Origin: Beggiatoa leptomitoformis
GTDB taxonomy: Bacteria; Pseudomonadota; Gammaproteobacteria; Beggiatoales; Beggiatoaceae
DNA length: 64,000 nt
Assembly: GCF_001305575.3 (NCBI RefSeq)
Contig: NZ_CP012373.2
Location: forward strand, 1,922,001-1,986,000
Reading direction: 5' to 3'
Shown: piece after piece, positions 29,843 through 40,911 of the stretch
How the letters are laid out: each line of letters opens with the position of its first letter
Position numbering within the stretch: position 1 is the first letter of the stretch
Notes under the pieces: generated by a model
The model's database searches: none
What the model saw: the letters and a program-made list of their open reading frames with translations, nothing else
What the model was told of the DNA's origin: nothing
Position numbers and translations under genes: made by a program

Positions 29843-31162
29843 TTAAATAAAATAATAGCTAACTAAATCATAGCAGTACAATACAACTAATGATAATGCT
29901 ATCATCTTTAACGTAAAACGAATATTCCAACGAGTTATTAAATAACTACTCAGATGAAAACGCCCTTGCATCATCAAGTGCATTGCAGAAAAAGGCGTAC
30001 CAGAAACCCCTAACCCCCAGCCCATCAAAAAAGTCATACCCAACAAATTAGGGTCATGCGGAATAGGTAAAAATAAACTGCTTAACGTAGTGATGCTAAT
30101 TAATGGATGCACACCAATCAGGGCAATCAATAAAATAACGAACAACAATAACGTTGCTTCTAACAGTCCAAAATGACTCAACGGTAATTGAATCATCGTT
30201 ATTTGCAAAACACTACTAATGCCTGCTGCCATCACCCCCGCCGCCAGAAATAACAATAATTCGCCTGACATTGTTGGTAAATTATGGGTAATGTGCATAA
30301 AAATCTGATGAAAAGTGGCGGGTAATCCCTGTTGTAAACTTAAAACAATAACAACTAATACAATGGGTAACAACGTAATCAACGTTAAAACAGGTAATTG
30401 CGGAAAAAGAAAATGCACCAACACAACACAAACCGCTAGTAATGACGGTACCCACAAAGAGGCAAAGTGCATAGGATAACCAACAAAATGCTGGCTTTCT
30501 GCTTCACTCACTAGCTCATGTCCTGTCAACCACAATCCACACAACGCTAAGGGCAATCCCATTGCCATCAGTAATAAAAAATTAATATGCGGAATATAAA
30601 GATAAATAACCGCCATCGCTGCAAAAAAAGGCGACCATAAAACCGCCATTGCAAAAGCGCGTGATAAAATAATAGCTTGTTGACGGCTTAAACCAGTTTG
30701 ATGGGCTGCCAAACGGTCGCCCATAATAACCAATACAGACATATTAATAAAAAAACCAAAGAGATGCACACCATACAAAGTCCGTAACAACGCCGCTTTT
30801 CCTGTAGGCAAGGTTTCATGTTTATGTAAGCGTGGTTGTGTTACCAAGCGCAAAAAACCGACCGCAGCCAACATTGCCAATACCGCTTGATTAATAGAAA
30901 CCGCAGCCACTAAAACTGCTGTCTTGCCTTGTGATAAGCTAAAGAACATACAAATAAAGCCTATCGTTAAAATAATCCAAACTTGATATTTTTGCTGACG
31001 AGAGACCCGTTTAAATAATAAAATCCCTGCCAACCATGCACAAATCCCCGCACCTAATGGGCTTACGAAGCCTGTTAAACCGTGAATAGTTGATAAACAA
31101 ATCATAGAAAAAAGTAAAATACCCGCAATGCTTAACACCGCAGAATGTTTTTTATGCGTCAT
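29843..31162 (-). CDS. Polytopic membrane protein, possible ion/carboxylate permease
   Basis: 439 residues with about 11-12 hydrophobic helices and few charges. Stretches such as GVHLFGFFINMSVLVIMGDRLA and MTFLMGWGLGVSGTPFSAMHLM, in two similar halves, suggest a member of the broad ion transporter superfamily that includes ArsB, NhaD and CitM-type carriers. I cannot name a family or substrate. The gene stands alone, converging on HMG-CoA lyase. Confidence 0.6.
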   Translation of the reverse strand: MTHKKHSAVLSIAGILLFSMICLSTIHGLTGFVSPLGAGICAWLAGILLFKRVSRQQKYQVWIILTIGFICMFFSLSQGKTAVLVAAVSINQAVLAMLAAVGFLRLVTQPRLHKHETLPTGKAALLRTLYGVHLFGFFINMSVLVIMGDRLAAHQTGLSRQQAIILSRAFAMAVLWSPFFAAMAVIYLYIPHINFLLLMAMGLPLALCGLWLTGHELVSEAESQHFVGYPMHFASLWVPSLLAVCVVLVHFLFPQLPVLTLITLLPIVLVVIVLSLQQGLPATFHQIFMHITHNLPTMSGELLLFLAAGVMAAGISSVLQITMIQLPLSHFGLLEATLLLFVILLIALIGVHPLISITTLSSLFLPIPHDPNLLGMTFLMGWGLGVSGTPFSAMHLMMQGRFHLSSYLITRWNIRFTLKMIALSLVVLYCYDLVSYYFI

Positions 31163-31686
31163 ATAGTCATATCGTCAAACAAAATAAGATTTAACCGCTT
31201 AAAATTCCCGCTTATTATTGGGAAATGAAAAGGGCGATTGCAAAATAAGCGAGTGCTAAAAAAATAAAAGTGAATCATTTTCCTGATTACGCGATTGTCC
31301 GCATCAGAATTAACAGAATTTATAGCATTATCAATGCAACCCTTTTTATACGGGCTAATACTGACAATCCTAATTTAGACAAATATTAGACGGCTTGCAA
31401 AAATTTAAGCGAAAAATAATGTTATCCATAACTACTTTTGCAAGCGGTTTATGGTGTTTATCCTGTTCTATTTAACACTATCAAGAAATATTTCACCGAA
31501 TGACAGAGTAAATCCGATACCAATTCGTTTAAATTTGCCCTTATAGACAATATGAACATAAAAACGTAGCAATACACAACTTGCACCTGCACAACGGTTG
31601 TCAGTGATGACAAAGCAGTTTAAAGTGACTTACCACTATATTCATCATTCCCCTTACTCTTAAATAGACACACTCCAAAAAAAACC
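31163..31686. other. Intergenic region with an inverted repeat
   Basis: Between divergent genes. GCTTGCAAAA (31393-31402) and its complement TTTTGCAAGC (31436-31445) flank a 33-base interval. This could be an operator or a weak hairpin. No coding sequence is seen. Confidence 0.5.
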
Positions 31687-32730
31687 GTGAAAAATCAAAC
31701 CTCCTTAACTTATCGTGATGCAGGGGTCGACATTGATAATGGCGACGCACTCGTTGAACGCATTAAACCCATCGCCCGTCGTACCCATCGCCCTGAAATG
31801 CTGGGGGGGCTTGGTGGTTTTGGCGCGTTGTTTGAAATCCCCTTAGACCGCTATCGCCAACCTGTTTTAGTGTCTGGTACAGACGGCGTTGGTACAAAAT
31901 TAAAACTCGCCATGCAATTAGGCAAACATGACACGATTGGCATAGATTTAGTCGCCATGTGTGTTAATGATGTGCTGACTTCTGGCGCAGAACCCCTATT
32001 TTTTCTTGACTATTATGCGACAGGCGCGTTAGACGTAGAAACGGCAACCCATGTGATTTCAGGCATCGGCAAAGGCTGTGAATTAGCAGGGGCGGCATTA
32101 GTTGGCGGTGAAACGGCGGAAATGCCGGGAATGTATCACGGAGAAGATTATGATTTAGCTGGTTTTTGTGTTGCTGTAGTAGAAAAAGCTAAGATTATTG
32201 ACGGTAGCCAAGTACAAGCGGGGGATGCGTTGATTGGACTTGCCTCCAGCGGTGTACATTCCAATGGCTATTCTCTTGTGCGCAAATTGCTTGCCTTAAG
32301 CAATGCCGATGTTCATCAAGACTTTTATGGTCGAACCCTAGGCGCAACCTTGCTCGAACCGACGCGCATTTACGTTAAACCACTGTTGCAACTCATTCGT
32401 ACACTACCTGTTCACGCACTTGCCCATATTACAGGCGGGGGTTTAACGGGAAATGTGCCGCGCGTTATTCCTGAAGGTCTATGTGCGCGAATCAATACCA
32501 ATAGCTGGCATCGTCCACCTATTTTTGACTGGTTACAAACACAAGGCAATATTACCGACGAAGAAATGTACCGCACGTTCAACTGTGGTATCGGCATGAT
32601 TGTTTGTGTCGCACAAACTGATTTAGACGCAACCATGCAATGTTTACATGATGCAGGGGAAACCGTGTGGCATATTGGTGAAATCGTCACAGACCCGCAA
32701 CAAACCATCGTATTACATGCTGGGACATGA
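31687..32730 (+). CDS. purM: Phosphoribosylformylglycinamidine cyclo-ligase (AIR synthetase)
   Basis: Fifth step of purine synthesis, FGAM to AIR. 347 residues with [20 protein letters not shown] at the start, [53 protein letters not shown] and [12 protein letters not shown]. The GTG start fits the family N-terminus, though no clear ribosome site precedes it. The stop overlaps purN by four bases (ATGA). Confidence 0.95.
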   Translation: MKNQTSLTYRDAGVDIDNGDALVERIKPIARRTHRPEMLGGLGGFGALFEIPLDRYRQPVLVSGTDGVGTKLKLAMQLGKHDTIGIDLVAMCVNDVLTSGAEPLFFLDYYATGALDVETATHVISGIGKGCELAGAALVGGETAEMPGMYHGEDYDLAGFCVAVVEKAKIIDGSQVQAGDALIGLASSGVHSNGYSLVRKLLALSNADVHQDFYGRTLGATLLEPTRIYVKPLLQLIRTLPVHALAHITGGGLTGNVPRVIPEGLCARINTNSWHRPPIFDWLQTQGNITDEEMYRTFNCGIGMIVCVAQTDLDATMQCLHDAGETVWHIGEIVTDPQQTIVLHAGT

Positions 32731-33344
32731 TGGAAAAACTTGCAATTGTCGTATTAATCTCAGGACGAGGCAGTAATTTACAAGCGATAATCGACGCGGC
32801 TGACCCTTTAGTGGACATTCGCGCCGTTATCAGCAATCGCCCTCATGCACAAGGGCTACACATTGCAACCCAAGCAGGTATTCCCTGCGAAATCATAGAC
32901 CATACACAATTTGCCAACCGTGACACCTTCGATACTGCGTTACAAAACTGTATCGACCACTATCAAGCACAATTGGTGGTTTTAGCTGGTTTTATGCGTA
33001 TCTTAACCCCCGATTTTATTCAGCATTATGCAGGACGCTTGATTAATATTCATCCTTCACTTCTGCCCGCATTTAAAGGCTTGCACACACATCGCCAAGC
33101 CTTACAAGCAGGTGTTACAGAACATGGTGCAACCGTACATTTTGTAACCCCCGAATTGGACAGTGGCGCACCTATTTTACAAGGACGTGTCCCTGTGTAT
33201 CCTGATGATACAGAAGAACAACTCGCCCAACGGGTATTAGACATAGAACATCAGATTTATCCACAAGTTATCCATTGGTTTGCCGAACAACGCTTATACC
33301 TGCAAGCACAAACAGCCTATTTAGACAACAAACCGATTAACTAG
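32727..33344 (+). CDS. purN: Phosphoribosylglycinamide formyltransferase
   Basis: Transfers a formyl group from 10-formyl-THF to GAR in purine synthesis. 205 residues. The phosphate loop is [12 protein letters not shown], and the catalytic Asn and His are in [13 protein letters not shown], with Asp in LDSGAPILQ. Overlap with purM shows a purMN operon, the classic arrangement. Confidence 0.95.
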   Translation: MMEKLAIVVLISGRGSNLQAIIDAADPLVDIRAVISNRPHAQGLHIATQAGIPCEIIDHTQFANRDTFDTALQNCIDHYQAQLVVLAGFMRILTPDFIQHYAGRLINIHPSLLPAFKGLHTHRQALQAGVTEHGATVHFVTPELDSGAPILQGRVPVYPDDTEEQLAQRVLDIEHQIYPQVIHWFAEQRLYLQAQTAYLDNKPIN

Positions 33345-33537
33345 ATTTCTTGCAAAGCAATAAAGTATTAAACACGTTTTCCACCCTTAAGAACATGATT
33401 GCACCACATAAAAATATACAGGTGAAACGAGTGATAACCACACAAATAGATACAAGGAACTACCCTTATTGTTTCTTACTGTATTCTTTATCACCCTACG
33501 CTTTAAATTGATACTAACCACTGAAAGGTAGTGATAT

Positions 33538-34161
33538 ATGTCCCAAGAAACGCCAGAAAACAAAAAATCACAATATATTGTGGGCGAAAATGCTGTTGAA
33601 AATCTGACTACAATGTATCGTAATATCATTGTAAACGTAGGGGAAAATGTTGAACGTGATGGTTTGTTAAAAACCCCTGAACGCGCTGCTAAAGCGATAT
33701 TGCGGCTAACCAGTGGTTATCAACAAAATTTGAATGCTATCGTCAATGACGCATTGTTTGAATCAGACAGTGACCAAGTAGTACTCGTTCGTGATATTGA
33801 ATTTTATAGTTTATGTGAACATCACCTACTTCCCTTTTTTGGTAAATGTCATGTTGGTTATTTACCCTGCGGCAAGGTATTAGGACTGTCTAAAGTTGCA
33901 CGTATTGTTGACATGTTTTCCCGTCGCCTACAGATTCAAGAACAACTGACCCATCAAGTTGCCCTTGCGATTCAAGAATGTACAGGTGCTTATGGCGTTG
34001 GTGTGGTAATGGATGCACGCCACATGTGCATGATTATGCGTGGTGTCGAAAAACAAAGCTCCAGCACCACCACTTCTGCAATGCTTGGGACTTTCCGCCA
34101 AAATCCCGCCGCCCGCGCAGAGTTTCTCTCCCTAATAGCCTCTTCTAATTCCAGCCTTTAA
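33538..34161 (+). CDS. folE: GTP cyclohydrolase I
   Basis: Converts GTP to dihydroneopterin triphosphate, the first step of folate synthesis. 207 residues. Zinc and active-site residues are visible in [20 protein letters not shown] and [20 protein letters not shown]. It lies 190 bases after purN with its own upstream region. Confidence 0.95.
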   Translation: MSQETPENKKSQYIVGENAVENLTTMYRNIIVNVGENVERDGLLKTPERAAKAILRLTSGYQQNLNAIVNDALFESDSDQVVLVRDIEFYSLCEHHLLPFFGKCHVGYLPCGKVLGLSKVARIVDMFSRRLQIQEQLTHQVALAIQECTGAYGVGVVMDARHMCMIMRGVEKQSSSTTTSAMLGTFRQNPAARAEFLSLIASSNSSL

Positions 34162-34177
34162 TTTCCCCCTTCTGTTA

Positions 34178-34205
34178 GATAAAGACGTGACTGACTACGT
34201 CTTTA
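34178..34205 (+). terminator. Hairpin after folE
   Basis: ATAAAGACGT and ACGTCTTTAT form a perfect 10-bp stem around an 8-base loop. There is no T run, so the terminator role is uncertain. Confidence 0.5.
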
Positions 34206-34367
34206 TCGCTACACATCTCATCAAAAAAATCATTTTATAAATGTCAATATCGTTAAATCCATACTTCGTTATCCTGTCACAGAAAATCCGTATAGTGCGA
34301 TGCTCCCGAAAGTCCATATCTATCATGTGATAGCAAAGACTTAAATTGTAGTGTAGGAGACTCCATC

Positions 34368-37300
34368 ATGCGTAGAACACAATACCCTGATTCATGGGTT
34401 ATCAAAATTAGGCAATACATCACTTCCTTTAGTATTTACACCCTGATTATTTTTGGATTCTTAGCCCAATCAGCAATGGCCGCGCCTAAACTGCTGATTT
34501 CAGGCTATCTTGCTAATCCGCAAAGTACAGATAGCCCTTATGAATATGTCCAACTAATTGCTGTTGAAAACATTGATTTTTCTGTCACCCCCCACGCCGT
34601 TGTTTTTACCAACAATGGCACGGCAACCAGCAACGGCTGGGTAGCAGGTGGCGCGCTCACTTATGGGTTTAACCTCACGACAGGTACACTGAACGCGGGC
34701 GACATTGTCTATGTTGGTGGTTCTGGCAAACTGATTAATGGCAGCGGTAGTACGGATATTTCTAGTGCAACATGGCTAAACGCAATTAACACCGCAACCA
34801 CCGCAGGCAACAGCTTCGGCACAGCCGCATCTAGTGGCGTGTTAGGCAATGGCGGCGGAAATGCAGATGGGATTGCTATTTTTGATGTCGCAGTGAGCAG
34901 TATTACTGCTAGCACAGTCCCTGTAGATGCGGTTTTTTTTGGAACAGGTGTCGGTTCTGCAAAACCCGCAACTGGGGGTTATACATTACCTACCAATGAC
35001 TTATATGATAATGCACAAGGTACATTTGGCAATGGTACAAATACCTTTATTTTTTCAGACCCAGCAGGTTCTGGGTTTACGAAACTAACAGGGGTTTACA
35101 ATACAAATACAGCAACATGGACAACGGCACGTACAGGTTCATCGATTACTTTGTCAACAAGTTCTGTTCTAAGCGATATTACAACTGCTATTACACTCGC
35201 AACAACCGATACCGCCCCTACAGTTATTTCATCAGTCCCTAGTGACAGTGCGACCAATGTCGCAACCAGCAGTACCATCACCTTAAACTTTGACGAACCC
35301 GTTGATTTAACGGCTGCTGCGGTGACAGTAGAGTGTCCTACTGCAACGGCGCAATCTTTTACTGGGTTACCTGCCAATAACGTCAGTACGGTTATCTTAA
35401 CCCCCAGTACGACGCTACCTAATACAACAAGTTGTACCGTAACCGTTATTGCAGGACAAGTGACAGATAAAGACGGTACAGCCGATAATATGGCAACTAA
35501 TCAGATAATTAGTTTTACGACCATTGCCGCTCCTGTAGGTACAGCACCTAGTATTAGTTTTGGTACGAATACAGATGATTATATTGATGGTGGTGTCAGC
35601 ATCGCGCCTGCCTCTCCTTTTGCCATTACAGCCGCACTGAACGATAGCACTGACGCAGTTAAAAACGCAGGGATTGATTTTATTATTGCTGATAGTGATG
35701 GCATTGCTACAACCAGCGTAACGGCGAGTAGTAGTAACAGCAGTGTTGTTCCCAATACCAATTTAACCATTGCAGGTAGTGGTACAGCCGCCGTCAATGT
35801 AAAAATTAATCCCGTTGGTGTTGGTTATAGCACGATTACCGTTACCGTTAGTGATGGCACAAATATGGCTGATTATGTATTGAATTATGCGGTTTCGGCT
35901 GCCTCAACAACACCAACCACAACCCGTTTTCACAGTGGCAAAGCAGATGCCTCCAGCGCAATAGCCATAGACACGGATTACATGCTGGTTGCTGATGATG
36001 AAGACCAAACGATTCGTTTATACAATCGTGCTAATTCAGGATTACCTGTCGCGAGCTTTGATTTCACCAGCAGTTTAGGTCTAAGTGGCAGTTCAGAAGT
36101 GGATATTGAAGCCTCCACCCGTGTTGGGAATAGCCTTTACTGGTTAGGTTCACACAGTAATAACAGTTCGGGAAATGATAAACCCAATCGTGAACGGTTA
36201 TTTACAACAACATTAAGCGGTACAGGCACAACTGCCACACTGACATTTGAGCATTATTATAAATATCTTGAAGACGATTTAATCGCATGGGACAGTAGCA
36301 ATGCACACGGATTAGGTGCAAATTTCTTCGGTCTTAGTGCCAGTGCGGCCGCAGGGGTTATTCCTGAAACAACGGGCGGTTTTAATATAGAAGGTTTTAG
36401 CATTGCCCCAAATAGTACAGATACAGTTTATCTTGCTTTTCGCGCCCCTATCGTTCCTACCAACACACGCACCAAAGCCTTAATTATCCCCGTAACAAAT
36501 TTTACAACGCTTGGCGATGCGTCGGGTGGTGTATCAGGCTCTGCCACGTTTGGCGCACCGATTCAATTGGAATTGGGCGGACGGGGTATTCGGAGCATGG
36601 AATGCAACACAGCCGGATGTTTACTGATTGCAGGCTCTGCGGATGGGACGGGCAATTTTAAACTTTACACATGGTCAGGCAATGCGCTGGATACACCTGA
36701 TGAACGCAGTACGAATTTACCCATTATTACCGATGGCAGTTATGAAACCATTGTGGCATTACCCACAGGTGCAACATTAACCGCTTGGGATAATCAAGAC
36801 GTGCAATTTTTAATCGACACAGGAGACATGATTTATTACGCCGATGGGACGATTGCGAAAGATTTACCCAATAGTAATCATAAAAAATTCCGTAGCGAAA
36901 TTGTGAATTTAGGCACACCGCCTGTTATCAGTAAAATTCATACGTTACAAGGTAATGGTGCGGCTACCAGCCTTACAGGAACGCAAGTAATAGAAGGGAT
37001 TGTTGTTGGTGATTTTCAAGGCAGTACTGAGGGCAAAGGTTTTTATGTTCAAGAAGAAGATGCCGATATTGATGCAGATGTGACAACGTCCGAAGGGATT
37101 TTTGTTTATTGCAATACATGTACAACGGCTGTGAGTGTTGGCGATAAAGTACGAGTAACAGGCACGATTAGCGAATACAGCAATCAAACCCAATTAGGGG
37201 GCACACTAAGCATTAACGTTTTAAGTACAGGAAACAGCTTACCCAGTGCCTCAACGGTTACACTTCCTGTTCCATCAGCCATCGCAGGAGTGGATTATTT

Positions 37301-40300
37301 AGAACGGTTTGAAGGCATGTTAGTGATTTTCTCGCAAACATTGTATGTTTCCAGTAATTACACTTTAGGACGTTATGGTGAAATATTACTGTCCGCAAAT
37401 GGGCGATTGTCACAGCCAACGAATGTCACCACACCGGGTGTTAACGCGAGTACCTTACAAGCGCAAAACCTGCTCAATCAAATTACCTTAGATGACGGTC
37501 TAACCAGCCAAAACCCAGACCCTGCACCACATGGCTTAAGTGCCAGTCATTCAATTCGTGGTGGCGATACCGTGACAGGTTTATCAGGAATTTTAAATTA
37601 CAACTACAACTTATATCGTGTACAACCCACCGCTAGCGTCAGTTTTATCGCCAGTAACCCACGCACGGCAACCCCTACAAGCGTTGGTGGAACGGTAAAA
37701 GTGGCTAGTTTCAATGTCCTAAATTACTTTAATACCTTTACAGCATGTACGCTAGGCGTAGGCGGTACCGCGAATAATGATAATTGCCGTGGTGCAACTG
37801 ATGCGACAGAATTTGCGCGTCAACGGGCAAAAACAATTGCGGCAATTCAAGCAATTAACGCTGATATTGTGGGTATTATGGAAATGGAAAACGATGGCTA
37901 TGATGCAAGCAGTGCGTTACAAGATTTAGTTAATGGTTTAAATAGTGCAATGGGAGCAGATACCTACAGTTTTATCGACCCTGATACAGCACTTAGTACA
38001 GTCAACGTGATGGGAACGGATGCAATTAAAGTTGCCTTGATTTATAAATCCGCTGTTGTTACCCCCGCAGGGGCAGCGATGACTAGCACGGATGCAATTT
38101 TTGACCGTCGTCCTCTAGCACAAACCTTTCAAGTTGGAATAGAAAAATTCACGGTTATTGTCAATCACTTTAAATCTAAAGGCAGTTGTCCTACAACAGG
38201 CACAGATACAGCAAATGAAGACAGTGGCGATGGACAAAGTTGTTGGAATGCAAAACGACAAACACAAGCCACAACCCTGTTGAATTTCATTGATAACACA
38301 GTAAAAGTCAACAGTGGCGATGATGATATATTAATCATTGGTGATTTAAATTCTTATGCTGAAGAAGACCCCATCACGTTAATTAAAGCAGCGGGTTATA
38401 CCAATTTAGTCACCGAACACAGTGGTGTTAATGCCTATGGTTATCAATATGATGGTTTATGGGGCTATTTAGACCATGCGTTAAGCAGTGCTTCACTAAC
38501 CCCACAAATTAATGGCGTAACAGATTGGCACATTAATGCAGATGAACCTATTTCTTTAGATTACAACACAGAGTACAAATCGGCAGGACAACTAACCAGT
38601 TTGTATGCTGCTGATGGTTATCGCTCTTCTGACCACGACCCTGTTGTGATTGGTTTAACCCCCACGGTAGCCTATCAATTAAGCCTTACAACAACAGGCA
38701 CAGGAACGGGAACAATTAGCAGTAGTGGCACACCTGCGGGAACAAGTTGTGGTACAAACTGCTTAACCTATGTCAGTACAAGCACCGTGAATTTGCAGGC
38801 AACACCCACAGGTGGCGCGAGTTTCTCAGGTTGGTCATGTACACCAACATTTGTATCAGGTAATACATTAACGGCTAACACCATTTGTGCTGCAACGTTT
38901 ACGGCAGCGGTTGTTACGCCAGTTACACCGCCCACATCAGGTGACTACAGCTTGGCTATTAAGGTCGTCGGAACAGGCAGTGGCACGATCAGTGGGACAA
39001 GTGCGGGCAATTATCCTAGTGGTACTCGTATCAGCTTAACCGCCCTAGCTAATGCTGATTCAGACTTTATCGGCTGGTCACCCAGCACTTGCGCAGCTAC
39101 ATTTGTGTTAGACGTAAACACAACTTGCACCGCTACGTTTGATTTAAAAGTTATACCGCAACAATACACCCTGAGTTTAACAACAACAGGGACAGGTTCA
39201 GGTGTCATCAGTGGTGCCAATGCGGGTACATATCCCAGTGGAACACTTATTAATCTAAGCGCGATTGCAAATTCTGATTCGCAATTTATCGCTTGGAATA
39301 ATGCACTGTGTGCGAGTCCATTTAATTTGACTGCTGACACAGTATGTATTGCACAATTTGAAAGTAACCCCGTAACCCCACCGCCACCAACAACATTAAG
39401 CTATACCCTTTATTTACAGACTACAGGGACAGGAACAGGGATGATTAATGGCACTGGTGCAGGCATGTACCCCAACGAAACGCTTATTAATCTGAACGCG
39501 ATTGCAAATTCTGATTCGCAATTTATCACTTGGAATAATGCACTGTGTGCAAGTCCGTTTACTTTAACCGCTGATACAAACTGTATTGCACAATTTGATA
39601 AATTACTCCCTACAACACCGCTCACTTACACCCTAACAGTTACACCTTCTCCTTTTGGAACAGTGCAAATGGCAAGCGTGACGTGTCCTGATGACTGCAG
39701 TGTTATCGTAGACAGTGGCACGATACTATCGCTCAACGCGATTGCTAATACAGGTTATCAATTTATCCATTGGACGGGTGATGCAAGCTGCGGTCAAACG
39801 GTAAATATGACAACTAATATCCATTGCGAAGCGGTGTTCATGCCCATTACTACCACAACAGCGACAACGCCACTATGTCCACTGACAGGTACAGTAAACA
39901 CCCTGTGCAATGCCCAATTGCGTGAAATAACCCAAGCACTTACCGTGTTACCACAAGGAAATATCAGCAATCTAGTAATTGCAACAACCGTTCTTAATCA
40001 AGGCTGGTTAAGCAATATTCTCGTTAAAACAACAGGACGTATAACAGGCGGGATTTTAACGGGTTATGTCCATAATCAAGGCATCTTGACAGACATAGAC
40101 TTTAAGGGTGGGTATTTACAAGGTGGGATTTTAGCAGGGGTTATTTTGAATAGTAGTTTAGTTGATGGTTATATTGCCAATGTCCGCTTTATGGAAAATG
40201 CCACACTGACAGGCGGGATTTTACAAGGGCGAATTTATGGCAACCCAAATGCGCCAGCCATGCTTAACAATGTTCGCATTAAAACGGGTAGTCATTTAAG

Positions 40301-40835
40301 CGGTGTGATTTTAGGCGAAAATGTGATAGTTGAAGACAATGTTATCATCGATAAAAACATCATATTACCCCGTTTAGATACCCTTACCGCTTATGATGCA
40401 ACAGGAAAAGTGATAACCGTCGACAGCCAATTTGTTGGTGGTATTTCCGTGCTTAATCAGGCCTATGTTATCAAAACAACCCAAAAATTAGCGGATACGG
40501 TCAACATCAGAGGACGTATATTCGTTGCCCCTGAACATGTGGGAAAAACCGCTGATTTATTTGTATATTCACCCTACTGGTATGCCGATAATCGCTTTAT
40601 TAGCTACTTTATGACAGATAGCAAAGGACAAATCTTTGCGTGGGACGAAAAACCCTTAAACCTAATCCCTTTTAAACAAAGTGTGGTTTTAGAACCCATT
40701 CAAGAAATGGATTTATACACAGGACACTTTGTAGCAATCGGCACGTTAAAAGTGGTTTTTGGTTATCGTTTATCTGACGGAACGCTGGTTATGCACAATG
40801 AACCCAGCACGATACACATAGAAATCCAACCATAG
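34368..40835 (+). CDS. Large secreted ExeM/NucH-type endonuclease with repeats and beta-helix-like C-terminus
   Basis: 2155 residues. A signal peptide (about residues 1-40, ending QSAMAA) is followed by a lamin-tail-like beta domain (KLLISGYLANPQ), an Ig-like Big_5 domain near 281-386 (SSVPSDSATNVATSSTITLN) and a DUF3616-like part near 520-845. Next come an OB-fold near 855-1065 (GIVVGDFQGS, GFYVQEED) and an endonuclease/exonuclease/phosphatase domain near 1110-1430. The last has active-site stretches VASFNVLNYF, GIMEMENDGYD, IGDLNSYAEEDP and SDHDPVVIG. Five cysteine-bearing beta repeats occupy about 1434-1830. The remaining 320 residues are a repetitive, bactofilin-like beta-helix region (TGGILTGYV, QGGILAGVI, TGGILQGRI) ending in a small beta domain. 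The nuclease core matches extracellular DNases. The tail may anchor it to the surface. Confidence 0.88.
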   Translation: MRRTQYPDSWVIKIRQYITSFSIYTLIIFGFLAQSAMAAPKLLISGYLANPQSTDSPYEYVQLIAVENIDFSVTPHAVVFTNNGTATSNGWVAGGALTYGFNLTTGTLNAGDIVYVGGSGKLINGSGSTDISSATWLNAINTATTAGNSFGTAASSGVLGNGGGNADGIAIFDVAVSSITASTVPVDAVFFGTGVGSAKPATGGYTLPTNDLYDNAQGTFGNGTNTFIFSDPAGSGFTKLTGVYNTNTATWTTARTGSSITLSTSSVLSDITTAITLATTDTAPTVISSVPSDSATNVATSSTITLNFDEPVDLTAAAVTVECPTATAQSFTGLPANNVSTVILTPSTTLPNTTSCTVTVIAGQVTDKDGTADNMATNQIISFTTIAAPVGTAPSISFGTNTDDYIDGGVSIAPASPFAITAALNDSTDAVKNAGIDFIIADSDGIATTSVTASSSNSSVVPNTNLTIAGSGTAAVNVKINPVGVGYSTITVTVSDGTNMADYVLNYAVSAASTTPTTTRFHSGKADASSAIAIDTDYMLVADDEDQTIRLYNRANSGLPVASFDFTSSLGLSGSSEVDIEASTRVGNSLYWLGSHSNNSSGNDKPNRERLFTTTLSGTGTTATLTFEHYYKYLEDDLIAWDSSNAHGLGANFFGLSASAAAGVIPETTGGFNIEGFSIAPNSTDTVYLAFRAPIVPTNTRTKALIIPVTNFTTLGDASGGVSGSATFGAPIQLELGGRGIRSMECNTAGCLLIAGSADGTGNFKLYTWSGNALDTPDERSTNLPIITDGSYETIVALPTGATLTAWDNQDVQFLIDTGDMIYYADGTIAKDLPNSNHKKFRSEIVNLGTPPVISKIHTLQGNGAATSLTGTQVIEGIVVGDFQGSTEGKGFYVQEEDADIDADVTTSEGIFVYCNTCTTAVSVGDKVRVTGTISEYSNQTQLGGTLSINVLSTGNSLPSASTVTLPVPSAIAGVDYLERFEGMLVIFSQTLYVSSNYTLGRYGEILLSANGRLSQPTNVTTPGVNASTLQAQNLLNQITLDDGLTSQNPDPAPHGLSASHSIRGGDTVTGLSGILNYNYNLYRVQPTASVSFIASNPRTATPTSVGGTVKVASFNVLNYFNTFTACTLGVGGTANNDNCRGATDATEFARQRAKTIAAIQAINADIVGIMEMENDGYDASSALQDLVNGLNSAMGADTYSFIDPDTALSTVNVMGTDAIKVALIYKSAVVTPAGAAMTSTDAIFDRRPLAQTFQVGIEKFTVIVNHFKSKGSCPTTGTDTANEDSGDGQSCWNAKRQTQATTLLNFIDNTVKVNSGDDDILIIGDLNSYAEEDPITLIKAAGYTNLVTEHSGVNAYGYQYDGLWGYLDHALSSASLTPQINGVTDWHINADEPISLDYNTEYKSAGQLTSLYAADGYRSSDHDPVVIGLTPTVAYQLSLTTTGTGTGTISSSGTPAGTSCGTNCLTYVSTSTVNLQATPTGGASFSGWSCTPTFVSGNTLTANTICAATFTAAVVTPVTPPTSGDYSLAIKVVGTGSGTISGTSAGNYPSGTRISLTALANADSDFIGWSPSTCAATFVLDVNTTCTATFDLKVIPQQYTLSLTTTGTGSGVISGANAGTYPSGTLINLSAIANSDSQFIAWNNALCASPFNLTADTVCIAQFESNPVTPPPPTTLSYTLYLQTTGTGTGMINGTGAGMYPNETLINLNAIANSDSQFITWNNALCASPFTLTADTNCIAQFDKLLPTTPLTYTLTVTPSPFGTVQMASVTCPDDCSVIVDSGTILSLNAIANTGYQFIHWTGDASCGQTVNMTTNIHCEAVFMPITTTTATTPLCPLTGTVNTLCNAQLREITQALTVLPQGNISNLVIATTVLNQGWLSNILVKTTGRITGGILTGYVHNQGILTDIDFKGGYLQGGILAGVILNSSLVDGYIANVRFMENATLTGGILQGRIYGNPNAPAMLNNVRIKTGSHLSGVILGENVIVEDNVIIDKNIILPRLDTLTAYDATGKVITVDSQFVGGISVLNQAYVIKTTQKLADTVNIRGRIFVAPEHVGKTADLFVYSPYWYADNRFISYFMTDSKGQIFAWDEKPLNLIPFKQSVVLEPIQEMDLYTGHFVAIGTLKVVFGYRLSDGTLVMHNEPSTIHIEIQP
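38670..39850 (+). repeat. Five tandem repeats inside the nuclease gene
   Basis: Each unit is about 65-75 codons with the pattern Y-x-L-x-L-TTGTGTG...NL-A-I-A...F-x-x-W...C...A-x-F, like bacterial InlB-type B-repeats with a Cys pair. Units three and four (about 39170-39360 and 39405-39600) are nearly identical at the DNA level, for example both contain ATTCTGATTCGCAATTTATC. This indicates recent duplication. Confidence 0.85.
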
Positions 40836-40853
40836 CTTTTTACACCTGACGCT

Positions 40854-40882
40854 AAGGGCGCGATTCGTCGCGCCTTTATTAT
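40854..40882 (+). terminator. Terminator after nuclease gene
   Basis: AAGGGCGCGA-TTCG-TCGCGCCTT is a GC-rich stem with a stable TTCG loop, followed by TATT. It lies between converging genes and may work both ways. Confidence 0.8.
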
Positions 40883-40911
40883 CAAGTTAAAAAACAGCCT
40901 GAGTTACAAAC

